From NCBI RefSeq assembly GCF_024054035.1, contig NZ_JAMXQU010000001.1:124001-188000 (forward strand): a stretch of DNA of 64,000 nucleotides. Reading direction: 5' to 3'. This document shows positions 15,149-24,559 of this stretch, piece by piece. Both the position numbers and the translations under genes were made by a program. This DNA is from Asaia lannensis NBRC 102526. GTDB taxonomy: Bacteria; Pseudomonadota; Alphaproteobacteria; Acetobacterales; Acetobacteraceae. Under the pieces are notes generated by a model. The model saw only the letters and a program-made list of their open reading frames with translations. It was not told the DNA's origin and did no database searches. Positions within the stretch are counted from its first letter, which is position 1. Each line of letters begins with the position of its first letter.

Positions 15149-16957
15149 CTAAATCGTGGCAGCATCCAAAATAAAAAAGCTCAGCATATCCTGACCTTGC
15201 CACTGCTCGCAGCGTAGCTGGCCCGCGACATGCAGCACAGGCATGGTCCGATCTTCCAGAAGGGCGGCAAAAGCCTTGTCTGCAGCGCGAAACACCAGAC
15301 CGCGCAATCTGCCGCCATCTTCGCCCTGCAGAATGACACGAAGCGTGTTGCCATCGCGACCGATACGTTCGGTTTTGACCGCACGAACACGGCTCAGGGC
15401 AATGACAGGCTCTTCATGACCTGTGCCGAAAGGCCCGAGGCGAGCGAGTTGAGCCGCGATTTCGGTGGTTGCACCGCGAAGCGTCAGAATGCCGTCGATA
15501 CAGAGCGCGTCGTAGCGTGGGCGTAACCGCGCATCGGAAAGAGCGTCATCCAGAAAAGCATGGAATGCCCCAGCTTTGTCTGCGTCGAGAGAAAAGCCTG
15601 CCGCCATGGCATGGCCGCCTCCCGTCAGCAACAGGCCGGACTGGCAGGCACTGATGACGGCTGCACCGATATCCATACCCTGGACTGAGCGTGCCGACCC
15701 CTTGATCTTTCCGTCCTGAAGCGCGCCCACAAGAACCGGTCTGTTGCAGCGCTCACGCACGCGGCTGGCGACGATACCCACAACGCCCGGATGCCAGTCC
15801 TCTCCATGCAGGAAAAGAACGGCATGGCCCGAATCGAGCTGCGTTTCTGCCTGACGATAGGCCTCGGTTAGGATATCGGCCTCGACCGTCTGACGCTGAC
15901 GGTTGATCTCGTCGAGCTTCTCGGCCAGAGCGCGTGCCTCGAAAGCGTCGTCGCTCAGGAGAAGCTTTACCCCCAGCTCCGCTTGGGCAATGCGTCCGCC
16001 CGCATTGATGCGTGGGCCTATGGCAAAGCCGCAGGCCATGGCGCTGGCTGTTTCCTTGACGCCTGCCACAGAGGCAAGCGTTGCAAGTCCCAGCCGCTCA
16101 CCTCGCCCCATGACGCGCAGACCTTGCGCGACAAAGGCACGATTGAGGTCACGCAGGGGCATGACGTCGCAAATCGTGGCCAGGGCGACCAGATCGAGCT
16201 TGCGCAGCAGCGCGGGTTCCTCATGTGTATCGAACCACCCTGCAACACGCAGGGCACGGCATGTGGCGACGAGCGTCAGAAAGGCAACGCTCGTTGCACA
16301 AAGATGACCGAGGCCGGAGTCGCAGTCGAGCCGGTTGGGGTTGACCACAAGGCATGCGGGCAGAATGGCTCCATCGGGCTTGTGATGATCGAGCACGATA
16401 ATATCGCCGCCCACGGCCAGTCCGCTGAGCAGATCGACCGCAGCAGTCCCGCAATCGACACAGACAAGCAGCGTGGCACCCTTCTCACGAAGCGCCTCCA
16501 ATGCGGGTCCATTCGGGCCGTAGCCCTCTTTCTGTCGGTCCGGAATATGGAAGAAGACCGGACAGCCCAGTTCACGCAGGGTTTCGGTCAGGATGGTGGT
16601 GCCGCAGGCGCCATCCACATCGTAATCGCCGAACACACCGACCGTTTCGCCGCTCCTCACAGCTTCAGCCAGTCTTGCCGCAGCATCGTTCATGCCCTGA
16701 AGGCAGGAAGGATCGGGCAACCAGTCGCGCAATCTGGGGTCGAGAAAGGCCGGGATACGTGCTGCATCGACATCACGGCTATGCAGAATGCGGGCCAGCA
16801 ACTCCGGTATGGCGGCACGCTGGGCAATGGCCATGGCAATACGGCCATCGCCGCTGGCCAGTCTTTCGTCGCGCCAGACCCAGGAACGACCGCTGCCACT
16901 TTCATGGACGGAAAGAACCGGTTCTGGCGAGGCGATGGTCAAGGGGGCGTCAGACAT
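15149..16957 (-). CDS. recJ: Single-stranded-DNA-specific exonuclease RecJ
   Basis: A 602-residue protein. DHH-family motifs are in order: VFGDYDVDGACGTT (residues 108-121), CVDCGTAA (166-173) and LDHHKPDG (189-196). DHHA1 features include GGGHAMAAGFS near residue 440. RecJ degrades single-stranded DNA 5' to 3' in recombination and mismatch repair, using Mn/Mg. ATG at 16957 has AAGGGG upstream. It begins 21 bases after the glpX stop, so it is probably the last gene of a hom-glpX-recJ transcript. Confidence 0.95.
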   Translation of the reverse strand: MSDAPLTIASPEPVLSVHESGSGRSWVWRDERLASGDGRIAMAIAQRAAIPELLARILHSRDVDAARIPAFLDPRLRDWLPDPSCLQGMNDAAARLAEAVRSGETVGVFGDYDVDGACGTTILTETLRELGCPVFFHIPDRQKEGYGPNGPALEALREKGATLLVCVDCGTAAVDLLSGLAVGGDIIVLDHHKPDGAILPACLVVNPNRLDCDSGLGHLCATSVAFLTLVATCRALRVAGWFDTHEEPALLRKLDLVALATICDVMPLRDLNRAFVAQGLRVMGRGERLGLATLASVAGVKETASAMACGFAIGPRINAGGRIAQAELGVKLLLSDDAFEARALAEKLDEINRQRQTVEADILTEAYRQAETQLDSGHAVLFLHGEDWHPGVVGIVASRVRERCNRPVLVGALQDGKIKGSARSVQGMDIGAAVISACQSGLLLTGGGHAMAAGFSLDADKAGAFHAFLDDALSDARLRPRYDALCIDGILTLRGATTEIAAQLARLGPFGTGHEEPVIALSRVRAVKTERIGRDGNTLRVILQGEDGGRLRGLVFRAADKAFAALLEDRTMPVLHVAGQLRCEQWQGQDMLSFFILDAATI

Positions 16958-16978
16958 ACGCCCCTTTATAGGGTGGGA

Positions 16979-17971
16979 TCAGTGACCTGCCCACGTCTTG
17001 GTGGTGAAATTGTGCCTTCCTTCGATGAAGCGCACCGTCGCCGATTTCGACCGCATCACGATGGAATGGGTGCGTGCGATGGTCGGACCATAGAAGCGTA
17101 CGCCACGCAGGAGCGTGCCGGTGGTTACGCCCGTTGCCGAGAACAGCACGTCGCCACGTGCCATGTCATGCAGGCCAAGCTTGCGTGTCGGGTCGTTGCC
17201 GGGGTCCATCGAGCGTGCGCGCTCGACCTGGCTTTCATCCTCGAACATCAGACGGCCCTGCATCTGGCCACCTACGCAGCGTACGGCAGCAGCAGCGAGA
17301 ACACCCTCAGGCGCACCGCCCGAACCTGCATAGATATCCACGCGGCTCTCATCCATACAGGCGGCGATGGCCGCTGCCACGTCGCCATCGGTCAGCAGCA
17401 TGACGCGTGCACCGGCCTCGCGGGCACGGGCAATCAGTTCCTCATGGCGTTCACGGTCGAGCGCACACATGGTGATCGAGGAGATATCCTTGCCCTTGGC
17501 CTTGGCGAGATCGCGCAGCGTGGTCTCGATGGGCGCATCGATATCAATCAGATCGTCGGGAAGGTTGGGGCCGACCACGAGCTTCTGCATGTAGATATCG
17601 GGGGCGTGAAGGAAATTGCCGCTTTCTGCCAGCGCCACCATGGTCATGGCATTCGGCATGTCCTTGGCGCAGAGATTGGTGCCTTCGAGCGGATCGACGG
17701 CAATGTCCATCTTGGGGCCGCCAGCACCGACTTTCTCGCCGATATAGAGCATCGGCGCTTCATCCATCTCGCCTTCGCCGATCACGACCGTTCCCTCGAT
17801 CGCGACCGTGTCGAATGCGGCCCGCATGGCCTGAACGGCTGCACCGTCAGCCTCGTTCTTTTCCCCACGGCCGGTCCAGGCCGATGACGAGATGGCCGCA
17901 GCTTCCGTCACGCGCACGAGTTCGAGCGCGAGGTTGCGATCCGTCACTTTATACTTCGGAGAGAAAGGCAT
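16979..17971 (-). CDS. glpX: Fructose-1,6-bisphosphatase class II
   Basis: A 330-residue GlpX protein. GEGEMDEAPML (65-75) and DPLEGT (93-98) are the metal- and phosphate-binding motifs of Li-sensitive sugar phosphatases. GSGGAPEGVLAA in the second half is also GlpX-specific. It converts fructose 1,6-bisphosphate to fructose 6-phosphate in gluconeogenesis. The neighbours are hom upstream (84-base gap) and recJ downstream (21-base gap). Confidence 0.95.
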   Translation of the reverse strand: MPFSPKYKVTDRNLALELVRVTEAAAISSSAWTGRGEKNEADGAAVQAMRAAFDTVAIEGTVVIGEGEMDEAPMLYIGEKVGAGGPKMDIAVDPLEGTNLCAKDMPNAMTMVALAESGNFLHAPDIYMQKLVVGPNLPDDLIDIDAPIETTLRDLAKAKGKDISSITMCALDRERHEELIARAREAGARVMLLTDGDVAAAIAACMDESRVDIYAGSGGAPEGVLAAAAVRCVGGQMQGRLMFEDESQVERARSMDPGNDPTRKLGLHDMARGDVLFSATGVTTGTLLRGVRFYGPTIARTHSIVMRSKSATVRFIEGRHNFTTKTWAGH

Positions 17972-18055
17972 CCGGTAAATCCTATCTGTACTCTATCCGG
18001 CCAAGCCGGAATTGCGACACATCCTGTTATGCCGGGATGTGCCGCCTTTGCCACA

Positions 18056-19369
18056 TCACACAGTCTCGATTTTCATGAGCAGCGGTGTTCCGATGACGGT
18101 TTCAAGCGGCTTGAGTGCCGTGAGGACGGAAAGCATGGCCGCTTCGCTGGTTTCATGTGTGACAAGCGCAAGGGGAACAACCGTCTGTGAAGATGATTGC
18201 TGACCGGCCTCGTCAGCGGCATGCTGCGACAGGGCGCGCAGGGAGACGCCATAGTCGCGCAGGGCCGCTGTGATATCTGCCACAACGCCGGGACGATCCT
18301 GCACGAAGAGCCTGAGATAATACTGACCGCGCAGTGTTTCGCGAGGCGCGCAGGCGATTTCGGGCTTGGGGTCCATACCCCAGACCGGAAGCGCCGTACC
18401 ACGCGCCAGATCGATCACATCGGCCACGACTGCACTGGCAGTGGGGCCCGCACCTGCACCGCGGCCTTCGATCAGCATGGGGCCGCTGAAGGCGCCTTCG
18501 GTCAGGACCGCATTGAAAACGCCATCGACATTTGCAATGGGGGCGGATTGCGGAACCATACAGGGGCGCATGGATGCCTCGATCATGCCCTCGCCATTGC
18601 TTCGCGCGCTGCCGAGCAGCTTGATGCGATAGCCCATTTCGCGTGCAAAAGCCTGATCGCAGGCAGCAATGTTGCGGATACCTTCGACATGAAGACTGTC
18701 GAAACGGACCGGCTGACCGAAAGCCAGACCTGCCAGAATTGCCAGTTTATGGGCAGCATCCCACCCGTCGACATCGGTCGATGGGTCGGCTTCGGCATAG
18801 CCAAGTGCCTGCGCCTCGGCCAGGATATCGGCAAAATCGCGACCGGATTCGCGCATGGCAGTCAGGATATAGTTGCAGGTGCCGTTCAGAATGCCGCCTA
18901 CACGCAGCAGATGATCGGCGGCCAGGCCCTCACGCACCAGTTTGATGGCCGGAATACCACCAGCCACCGAGGCCTCGAACAGCAGCGAGGTCTCGTTCTC
19001 GCGCGCCAGCGTGGCCAGGGAGGCACCATGAATCGCCAGAAGGGCTTTGTTGGCGGTCACGACGGGCTTGCCCGCCTTCAGGGCGGCTTCGACCAGCGTG
19101 CGGGCAGACCCTTCGGCGCCGCCTATCAGTTCGAGCACCACATCGACCTTGGGGTCGGTCGCCAGATCGACGGGGTTGTCATACCAGGTGAGCCCCGTCA
19201 GATCGACGCCACGATCGCGCGTGCGATCGCGCGCCGAGACGGCGACAACCTCGATGCGCCGCCCGGCACGGGCGGTGATGGCCTGGGCATTCTCGCGCAG
19301 CAGTCGCACCACGCCAGCCCCGACTGTGCCAAGACCTGCAATACCAAGATGGAGTGTTTGACCGTTCAC
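18056..19369 (-). CDS. hom: Homoserine dehydrogenase
   Basis: About 437 residues from a GTG at 19369. The GTG overlaps the TGA of the aminotransferase gene (GTGA, 4 bases), and the start is confirmed by GIAGLGTVGAGVV, the Rossmann motif, beginning at residue 8. The catalytic domain contains GGIPAIKLVREGL and GILNGTCNYILT. The C-terminal 85 residues form an ACT domain (YYLRLFVQDRPGVVADITAA), typical of threonine-regulated enzymes. It reduces aspartate semialdehyde to homoserine for threonine and methionine synthesis. Confidence 0.96.
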   Translation of the reverse strand: MNGQTLHLGIAGLGTVGAGVVRLLRENAQAITARAGRRIEVVAVSARDRTRDRGVDLTGLTWYDNPVDLATDPKVDVVLELIGGAEGSARTLVEAALKAGKPVVTANKALLAIHGASLATLARENETSLLFEASVAGGIPAIKLVREGLAADHLLRVGGILNGTCNYILTAMRESGRDFADILAEAQALGYAEADPSTDVDGWDAAHKLAILAGLAFGQPVRFDSLHVEGIRNIAACDQAFAREMGYRIKLLGSARSNGEGMIEASMRPCMVPQSAPIANVDGVFNAVLTEGAFSGPMLIEGRGAGAGPTASAVVADVIDLARGTALPVWGMDPKPEIACAPRETLRGQYYLRLFVQDRPGVVADITAALRDYGVSLRALSQHAADEAGQQSSSQTVVPLALVTHETSEAAMLSVLTALKPLETVIGTPLLMKIETV

Positions 19370-20571
19370 GAAACTGCCTCTGCCTGTTTGACGCCATGTT
19401 TGTTGAGGAAGGTCTTGATGGCACGTGTGGCCTGACGCAGGCGCTGCGTGTTCTCGACAAGACCGATACGAACGAAGCCTTCGCCATATTCGCCAAAGCC
19501 CAGACCCGGCGCCACGGCCACGCCGGCTTCTTTCAGCAGCAGCTTGCTGAAATCCACGCTGCCCATTTCGGCAAACCGCTCGGGGATGGGAGCCCAGGCG
19601 AACATCGAGCCCTGCGGTGAGGGAACATCCCATCCGGCAGCATGCAGCCCGCGTATCAGCACGTCGCGTCGTTCGCGATACATGTCGCGAATTTCGGCCA
19701 CGCAATCCTGTGGGCCGCTCAGCGCGGCCACAGCCGCCACCTGAATGGGGGTGAACGCACCGTAATCGAGATAGGATTTGATGCGAGTGAGCGCCTGGAT
19801 CAGATGCGGGTTGCCTGCGGCAAAACCCATGCGCCAGCCCGCCATGGAGTAGGTCTTGGAGAGCGAGGTGAACTCGACGGCAATGTCTTTCGCGCCGGGC
19901 ACCTGAAGGATCGACGGCGGCGGCTCATCGCCGAAATAGATTTCGCAATAGGCCAGATCGGACAGGATCCAGATCTGCTCGCGACGGGCGAAAGCCACCA
20001 GCTCCTTGTAGAAATCGAGAGAGGCCGTAAACGCCGTCGGGTTGGATGGAAAGTTCACGATCAGCGCGGTGGGTTTCGGCACGGAATGGCGCACGGCGCG
20101 TTCGAGCGCACGCAGCATGTCCTCATCCGGCGTGGCCGGGATCGAGCGCACCGAGGCACCCGCGATGATGAAGCCGAACTGATGGATGGGATAGGAGGGG
20201 TTCGGCACCAGAATCGTATCGCCTGGGCTGGTGATGGCCGAGGACAGATTGGCCAGACCCTCTTTCGAGCCCAGAGTCGCGATGACTTCTGTCTCGGGGT
20301 TCAGATCGACGCCAAAGCGGCGTTCGTAATACCCCGCCAGTGCGCGGCGCAGGCCGGGAATGCCACGGCTGACCGAATAGCGATGGCTGCGCGGGTCCGC
20401 CACGGTCTCGACCAGCTTCTTGACGATATGCGGCGGGGTGGGGCTGTCGGGATTGCCCATGCCCAGATCGATAATGTCTTCACCATGCGCTCGGGCCGCG
20501 GCCTTGGCCTTGTTTACCTCGGCAAAGACATAGGGCGGCAGGCGACGGATGCGGTGAAACTCTTCGGTCAT
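19366..20571 (-). CDS. PLP-dependent aminotransferase (class I/II, AlaC/aspartate type)
   Basis: About 401 residues. Fold-type I signatures: IDLGMGNPDSPTPPH, NFPSNPTA, and SLSKTYSMAGWRMGFAAGNP with the PLP lysine. LRIGLVEN near the end (in FVRIGLVENTQRLRQA) includes the substrate-carboxylate Arg. ATG 20571 is preferred to a GTG at 20589. The sequence resembles the AlaC/LL-diaminopimelate aminotransferase-like group. Coupling to hom suggests a role in aspartate-family amino acid metabolism, though the exact substrate is not fixed. Confidence 0.88.
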   Translation of the reverse strand: MTEEFHRIRRLPPYVFAEVNKAKAAARAHGEDIIDLGMGNPDSPTPPHIVKKLVETVADPRSHRYSVSRGIPGLRRALAGYYERRFGVDLNPETEVIATLGSKEGLANLSSAITSPGDTILVPNPSYPIHQFGFIIAGASVRSIPATPDEDMLRALERAVRHSVPKPTALIVNFPSNPTAFTASLDFYKELVAFARREQIWILSDLAYCEIYFGDEPPPSILQVPGAKDIAVEFTSLSKTYSMAGWRMGFAAGNPHLIQALTRIKSYLDYGAFTPIQVAAVAALSGPQDCVAEIRDMYRERRDVLIRGLHAAGWDVPSPQGSMFAWAPIPERFAEMGSVDFSKLLLKEAGVAVAPGLGFGEYGEGFVRIGLVENTQRLRQATRAIKTFLNKHGVKQAEAVS

Positions 20572-20669
20572 TTTTCGGCTCGGGGGCACAGGGTTGAAAT
20601 AAAATTGCCGAAGTCAGGGCGACTCCGACAATCTTCACTAACCTGTTTCCAGAACCGGGTGAACCTTCC

Positions 20670-21665
20670 TCAGTAAGGCGTGGTGTCAATTCTCACACCG
20701 CGGCCCAGCGCACCGGCGCTGATCCTGATATCCGAAGCGGGCACACCATGCAGAATAAGCGTCTGGGCGACCACGCGCGCGCGCAGAAGGCCGAGCTTGA
20801 TCCCCATGACCTGTTCTTCGGGACGGAACGATGTGATCTCGCCGAATCCCTTGACGTAGATCGGCGCGTGAGCGCCACGCGATCCGACAACCTTGCCGAT
20901 TGCGCCGTCCTGACCGTTCGCCATCTGGTCCGAGGCCTGATTGAAACGGATCAGCGTGCCATGCGGCTCTGTCAGATCGTAGGCAGGCGGCACGATATCG
21001 GGCAGCGATGCATCGCGCGGGATGGCGAAACCGGGAAAGCTGGGTGCCGCAGGGGGCAGATCGCCGATCTGCGGCAATTCGCCCGGTTTGATGGGCGGCG
21101 GAGCGAAGCGCGTGACCTCAGGCAGGGCCGCCTCGGGTGCCGCAGGCGTTGCAGCGCTTTCCTGCGATGTCGGTTTCGCATGCGCAGGCTGGGCCTGCTT
21201 GCCGGGCATCGCGCCCGATGCAACGGGAGAGGATGCCTGGGCTGCTGTCTGTGTCGACGTGGCTGCTGGGGCAGGGGTCTGGCCCGGGGCCACCACGCTC
21301 ATGGAGGAGCCGCTTTCGGTACTGGCAGGGCGTGGTTTGGGCGGTGGCGGAGGGGCAGCAATGATCAGAGGGCCATCGGCGACAGCCAGATGCTGGCTCA
21401 GATTGCGCTGGAGTGTCAGCTTGTCGGTCAGGGCCTGTCTGGCTTGCGCACTCGGCAGGTCGACCGTGGTGGTCGGTGTCAGGCCGACGCGTGGATAAGT
21501 GCCGTGGGCGCCGGGTGCGGGCGGTCGCTGCTTGGCGATCTCGCCCCCCTGATACTGGTGATACCAGTTATCGACCGTATCCACGGCGTCCCTGTGTCCG
21601 CAGGCGGCCAGTGTCATCATCCCTGTCATGACAAGGCCTGTTCGCAGCCAGCCTGTATTGTGCAT
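20670..21665 (-). CDS. OmpA-like lipoprotein with Pro/Ala-rich linker
   Basis: About 331 residues from ATG 21665, with GGAAGAG just upstream. A lipoprotein signal ends with the lipobox LAAC. The middle (about residues 95-215) is rich in Pro, Ala, Ser and Thr and looks disordered. The last 100 residues resemble an OmpA peptidoglycan-binding fold: a strand RFNQASDQM, then GLLRARVVAQTLILHGVPAS and a final beta strand. The usual NxxLSxxRA signature is only partly kept. It is likely anchored in the outer membrane and faces the periplasm. The gene is separate from the aminotransferase (98-base gap) and divergent from clpP-like. Confidence 0.65.
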   Translation of the reverse strand: MHNTGWLRTGLVMTGMMTLAACGHRDAVDTVDNWYHQYQGGEIAKQRPPAPGAHGTYPRVGLTPTTTVDLPSAQARQALTDKLTLQRNLSQHLAVADGPLIIAAPPPPPKPRPASTESGSSMSVVAPGQTPAPAATSTQTAAQASSPVASGAMPGKQAQPAHAKPTSQESAATPAAPEAALPEVTRFAPPPIKPGELPQIGDLPPAAPSFPGFAIPRDASLPDIVPPAYDLTEPHGTLIRFNQASDQMANGQDGAIGKVVGSRGAHAPIYVKGFGEITSFRPEEQVMGIKLGLLRARVVAQTLILHGVPASDIRISAGALGRGVRIDTTPY

Positions 21666-21848
21666 CTCTTCCGATCGACCTTTGCATTTCTTGTGCGGTT
21701 TCACTGTGCTGGCGCCACCCTAACCGCTCCCGCCCGTTGTGGCGAGATGCTTGATCTGGAGCAAAAAGCGGGGGACCTCTTGTGAGGGCCGCCCATCAAG
21801 CGCAACATAGAAGAGATGAACAGGCTGTATGGACATAGGAACACCAGC

Positions 21849-22517
21849 ATGCGCGGCATGACGCCCCAGGATATTTCCCGTATCGCCCCACGTCTCGACG
21901 ATGAAGATCCCGACCAGACGCCCGACACCCCCGAAGAGCCCAAGGAACCGGCCGAGAAGGCACCCGGGGCCGAGCTTGAAGGCAAGCTGTTCGAGCAGCG
22001 CAAGGTCCTGATTTTCGGTGGTATCAACGACAAGGTCGCCCGTGACGTGACCGGCCGCCTGCTGGCCCTGGCTGGCGCGTCCGACAAGCCGATCGATATC
22101 TATGTCAACTCACCGGGCGGTCACGTCGAGAGCGGCGATACCATTCACGACATGATCCGCTTTGTGGATTCCATCGCCCCCGTGAACATGATCGGTACGG
22201 GCTGGGTGGCCTCTGCCGGCGCGCTGATCTTCGCAGCCGGTCGCCCGGAGCGTCGTCTCTGCCTGCCCAACACGCGCTTCCTGCTGCATCAGCCGATGGG
22301 CGGCGTGCGCGGCCCGGCAACCGATATCGATATCGAGGCCCGCGAGATCATCAAGATGCGCGAGCGTCTGAACCGTCTTTTCGCCCGTGAAACCGGCCAG
22401 TCCTACGAGAAGATCGCCAAGGACACCGACCGCAATCACTGGATGTCGGCAGAGGAAGCCATTGCCTATGGCCTCGTCGCGCGCGTCATCACCAAAATGA
22501 GCGATATCAAGGAATAA
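21849..22517 (+). CDS. ClpP-like serine protease subunit
   Basis: About 222 residues. YVNSPGGHVESGDTIHDMI, GTGWVASAGALIFAAG (catalytic Ser), LPNTRFLLHQPMGG (catalytic His) and DTDRNHWMSAEEAIAYG (Asp) follow the ClpP order. The first 45 residues are an acidic, Pro-rich extension (DDEDPDQTPDTPEEP) not found in housekeeping ClpP. The Ser is in ASAGA rather than the usual ASMGA. ATG 21849 has AGGA 8 bases upstream. It is not next to clpX, so this is probably a second ClpP paralogue. The next gene starts 18 bases downstream. Confidence 0.88.
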   Translation: MRGMTPQDISRIAPRLDDEDPDQTPDTPEEPKEPAEKAPGAELEGKLFEQRKVLIFGGINDKVARDVTGRLLALAGASDKPIDIYVNSPGGHVESGDTIHDMIRFVDSIAPVNMIGTGWVASAGALIFAAGRPERRLCLPNTRFLLHQPMGGVRGPATDIDIEAREIIKMRERLNRLFARETGQSYEKIAKDTDRNHWMSAEEAIAYGLVARVITKMSDIKE

Positions 22518-22535
22518 GAAGAGGATACCTCTCTC

Positions 22536-23543
22536 ATGTCACGTCTTGAAAAACTCTATAGCCATCTCCCGGATGCGCCGTCAGACAAGACTCTGGCCAA
22601 GGCCGATTTCGAAGCCCGCCACTGGAGCAGCGCCATTCCCGGCCCGCTCAAGCCGGGCACCGAGGAACACAAGCGCGCTGTGGCCGACATGTTCAGGGAG
22701 ACGTTCAACCCTTACAAGCCTTCGGTCATCGAGTGGCCCAAGCTCGATCCGCAGACCCTGCATCGCATCACCTCCCTGCCGATCTGGGATATTGCGGTGC
22801 AGACCGAAGGCAAGGCCCGCCTGCGCATGGCGGCCTATGCCGACATGATCGACGATCCCGAGATGAAAGACGCTCTGCGTCGCAATGCCTGGGAGGAGAA
22901 CCGCCACAAGGAAGTGCTCTCCAAGCTCGTCGAGGCCTACAACATCCCGATGGCACCCGAGCCGCCCTATATCGAGCCGAAAGACACGGAATGGGCCTAT
23001 CTGGTGACCGGTTTCTCGGAATGTGTGGACAGCTTTTTCGCGTTCGGCCTCTTTGCTCTGGCAGAGCGCGCCGGTCTGTTCCCTATGGAGCTGATCGAGA
23101 CGTTCGAGCCCGTCATGCAGGAAGAATGCCGCCATATCCTGCTTTTTGCCAACTGGCTGGCCTGGCATCGTGCCACCATGCCGTGGTGGAAGCGCCCGCT
23201 GTTCGAGGCACGCGTGCTGGGTGTCTGGGCGTTCCTTGCATATGAGCGCATGGATCTGGCGCGTTCGATCGATGCCGACGGCAACGAGCACACGCAGGAC
23301 AATAATTTCACGGTGACCGGCGCTAAGGACATGACGGATATGGACATCAAGGTGCCTGAGCTGATGCAGCTCTGCCTAGATGAAAATGATCGTCGCTTCT
23401 CGGGTTATGACCACCGCCTGCTGCGCCCCACCACCACGCCGACACTCGTCAGGACCGGGTTGGCGGCCTACCGCCTGTGGGGCAAGGCCTCCGGGGCAGT
23501 GCGTTCGCGCTTTGGCCACAAATCCCGGCACGCTCCTGCATGA
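22536..23543 (+). CDS. Ferritin-like dimetal protein 1
   Basis: A 335-residue protein, not matched to a named enzyme. Four dimetal helices can be read: WDIAVQTEGKARL (Glu), AWEENRHKEVL (ExxH), GFSECVDSFFAFG (Glu) and MQEECRHILLF (ExxH). This E, ExxH, E, ExxH set is the ferritin-like/rubrerythrin diiron layout. Candidate activities in the superfamily are hydroxylase, oxidase or iron handling. The next gene overlaps by 4 bases and is a paralogue, so the two probably form a heteromer or work in sequence. The gene follows clpP-like after 18 bases. Confidence 0.75.
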   Translation: MSRLEKLYSHLPDAPSDKTLAKADFEARHWSSAIPGPLKPGTEEHKRAVADMFRETFNPYKPSVIEWPKLDPQTLHRITSLPIWDIAVQTEGKARLRMAAYADMIDDPEMKDALRRNAWEENRHKEVLSKLVEAYNIPMAPEPPYIEPKDTEWAYLVTGFSECVDSFFAFGLFALAERAGLFPMELIETFEPVMQEECRHILLFANWLAWHRATMPWWKRPLFEARVLGVWAFLAYERMDLARSIDADGNEHTQDNNFTVTGAKDMTDMDIKVPELMQLCLDENDRRFSGYDHRLLRPTTTPTLVRTGLAAYRLWGKASGAVRSRFGHKSRHAPA

Positions 23544-24391
23544 GTGCGATCGAGCCGGGATCGGAAGCCCATAAACACTATTTCTGTCAGCAGTTCATCG
23601 ACACCCATCAGGTTTTCGACCCCGAAACCCTGCCATGGCCCGAGCTGACGGAAGAGGAACTGACCCGGCTCCGTGCTGTCCCGTTCTGGCAGGAGGTGTA
23701 TCACACCGAGCGCCGGGCCGGGGCCATCGTCGATGCCTTCACCCCGCAGATCATCGATCCGGAAGTGAAGGAAGCCGTTCGGCTACAGGGGTATGAAGAA
23801 GCCCGTCATGCCGAACTGATACGCGTCATGATCGAGCGTTACGGTCTCGACGCACAGAAACAGCCCATCGAGAAATTTCCAGCCGATCTCGAAAAGGCTT
23901 TCATCGATTTCGGGTTCGGCGAATGTCTCGATGCCTTTCTCGGTTTCGGGGCCTTCAAGAGCGCGCGCCAGTCGCAGTTTCTGCCTGAGAAGATGTTCGA
24001 GATTTTCGACATCCTGATGTTCGAGGAAACGCGCCATATCGTTTTCTTCATCAACTACATGGCCTGGCGCGAGAAACGCCGGGGTCTTGGCCGGGCAAGA
24101 CGCTCCTTCAAATCACTGCATTTCTATCTTCGCGCGCTCAGCCGTCTGCTTGGCATGGTGCGTCGCGGGCAGGAACCCAATGACGGGCGCGATTTTGCCG
24201 TGACCCAGACCAATCTTTTTCTCGATGGCTTCTCGTTCCGCGGTTTCGTTGAAGATTGCTACCGTGAAAACGCCAGACGCATGACAGCTTTCGATCCCGG
24301 CCTGATGCAGCCACGCCTGCTGCCCGGCATTGCCGATCTGGCCCTGCGCGGCCTGCGCCTGTGGGACAAGGGACGTCGTCTCAAAGGGTAA
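23540..24391 (+). CDS. Ferritin-like dimetal protein 2 (paralogue of the preceding gene)
   Basis: About 283 residues from an ATG overlapping the previous stop (ATGA). The dimetal set is again complete: FWQEVYHTERRAG (Glu), GYEEARHAELI (ExxH), GFGECLDAFLGFG (Glu) and MFEETRHIVFFINY (ExxH). Alignment by eye with protein 1 is continuous, so one arose from the other by duplication. The C-terminal 100 residues are basic and include a possible amphipathic helix. The function is unknown. Confidence 0.75.
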   Translation: MSAIEPGSEAHKHYFCQQFIDTHQVFDPETLPWPELTEEELTRLRAVPFWQEVYHTERRAGAIVDAFTPQIIDPEVKEAVRLQGYEEARHAELIRVMIERYGLDAQKQPIEKFPADLEKAFIDFGFGECLDAFLGFGAFKSARQSQFLPEKMFEIFDILMFEETRHIVFFINYMAWREKRRGLGRARRSFKSLHFYLRALSRLLGMVRRGQEPNDGRDFAVTQTNLFLDGFSFRGFVEDCYRENARRMTAFDPGLMQPRLLPGIADLALRGLRLWDKGRRLKG

Positions 24392-24511
24392 GCAGGCTTT
24401 CTGTCAAAAACCTGTGGGGCGCTCCCCCATATTCCGCCAAAGACCAGCCGTTCCCCGGACACCTGACCGGGTTATAAAGCGGGGATCGAAAAGGTTTGTC
24501 TCTTCGCGGGG

Positions 24512-24528
24512 GCAGGGCTGAGCCCTGC
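24512..24528. terminator. Hairpin between convergent genes
   Basis: GCAGGG, loop CTGAG, CCCTGC lies between the ends of the ferritin-like operon and the Ldh2 gene. It has no T-tract, so Rho-independent action is doubtful. It is placed where a bidirectional terminator would be expected. Confidence 0.3.
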
Positions 24529-24559
24529 TGGTCCGTTATGGTGGGAAAGCCGTGGCACC

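Noticed and set aside
15983-17887. Long plus-strand open frame opposite recJ and glpX
   Set aside because: It is antisense to two well-supported genes and its translation has no recognisable family; long antisense frames are common in GC-rich coding DNA.
18197-19435. 412-codon plus-strand frame opposite hom
   Set aside because: Antisense shadow of homoserine dehydrogenase, with no independent support.
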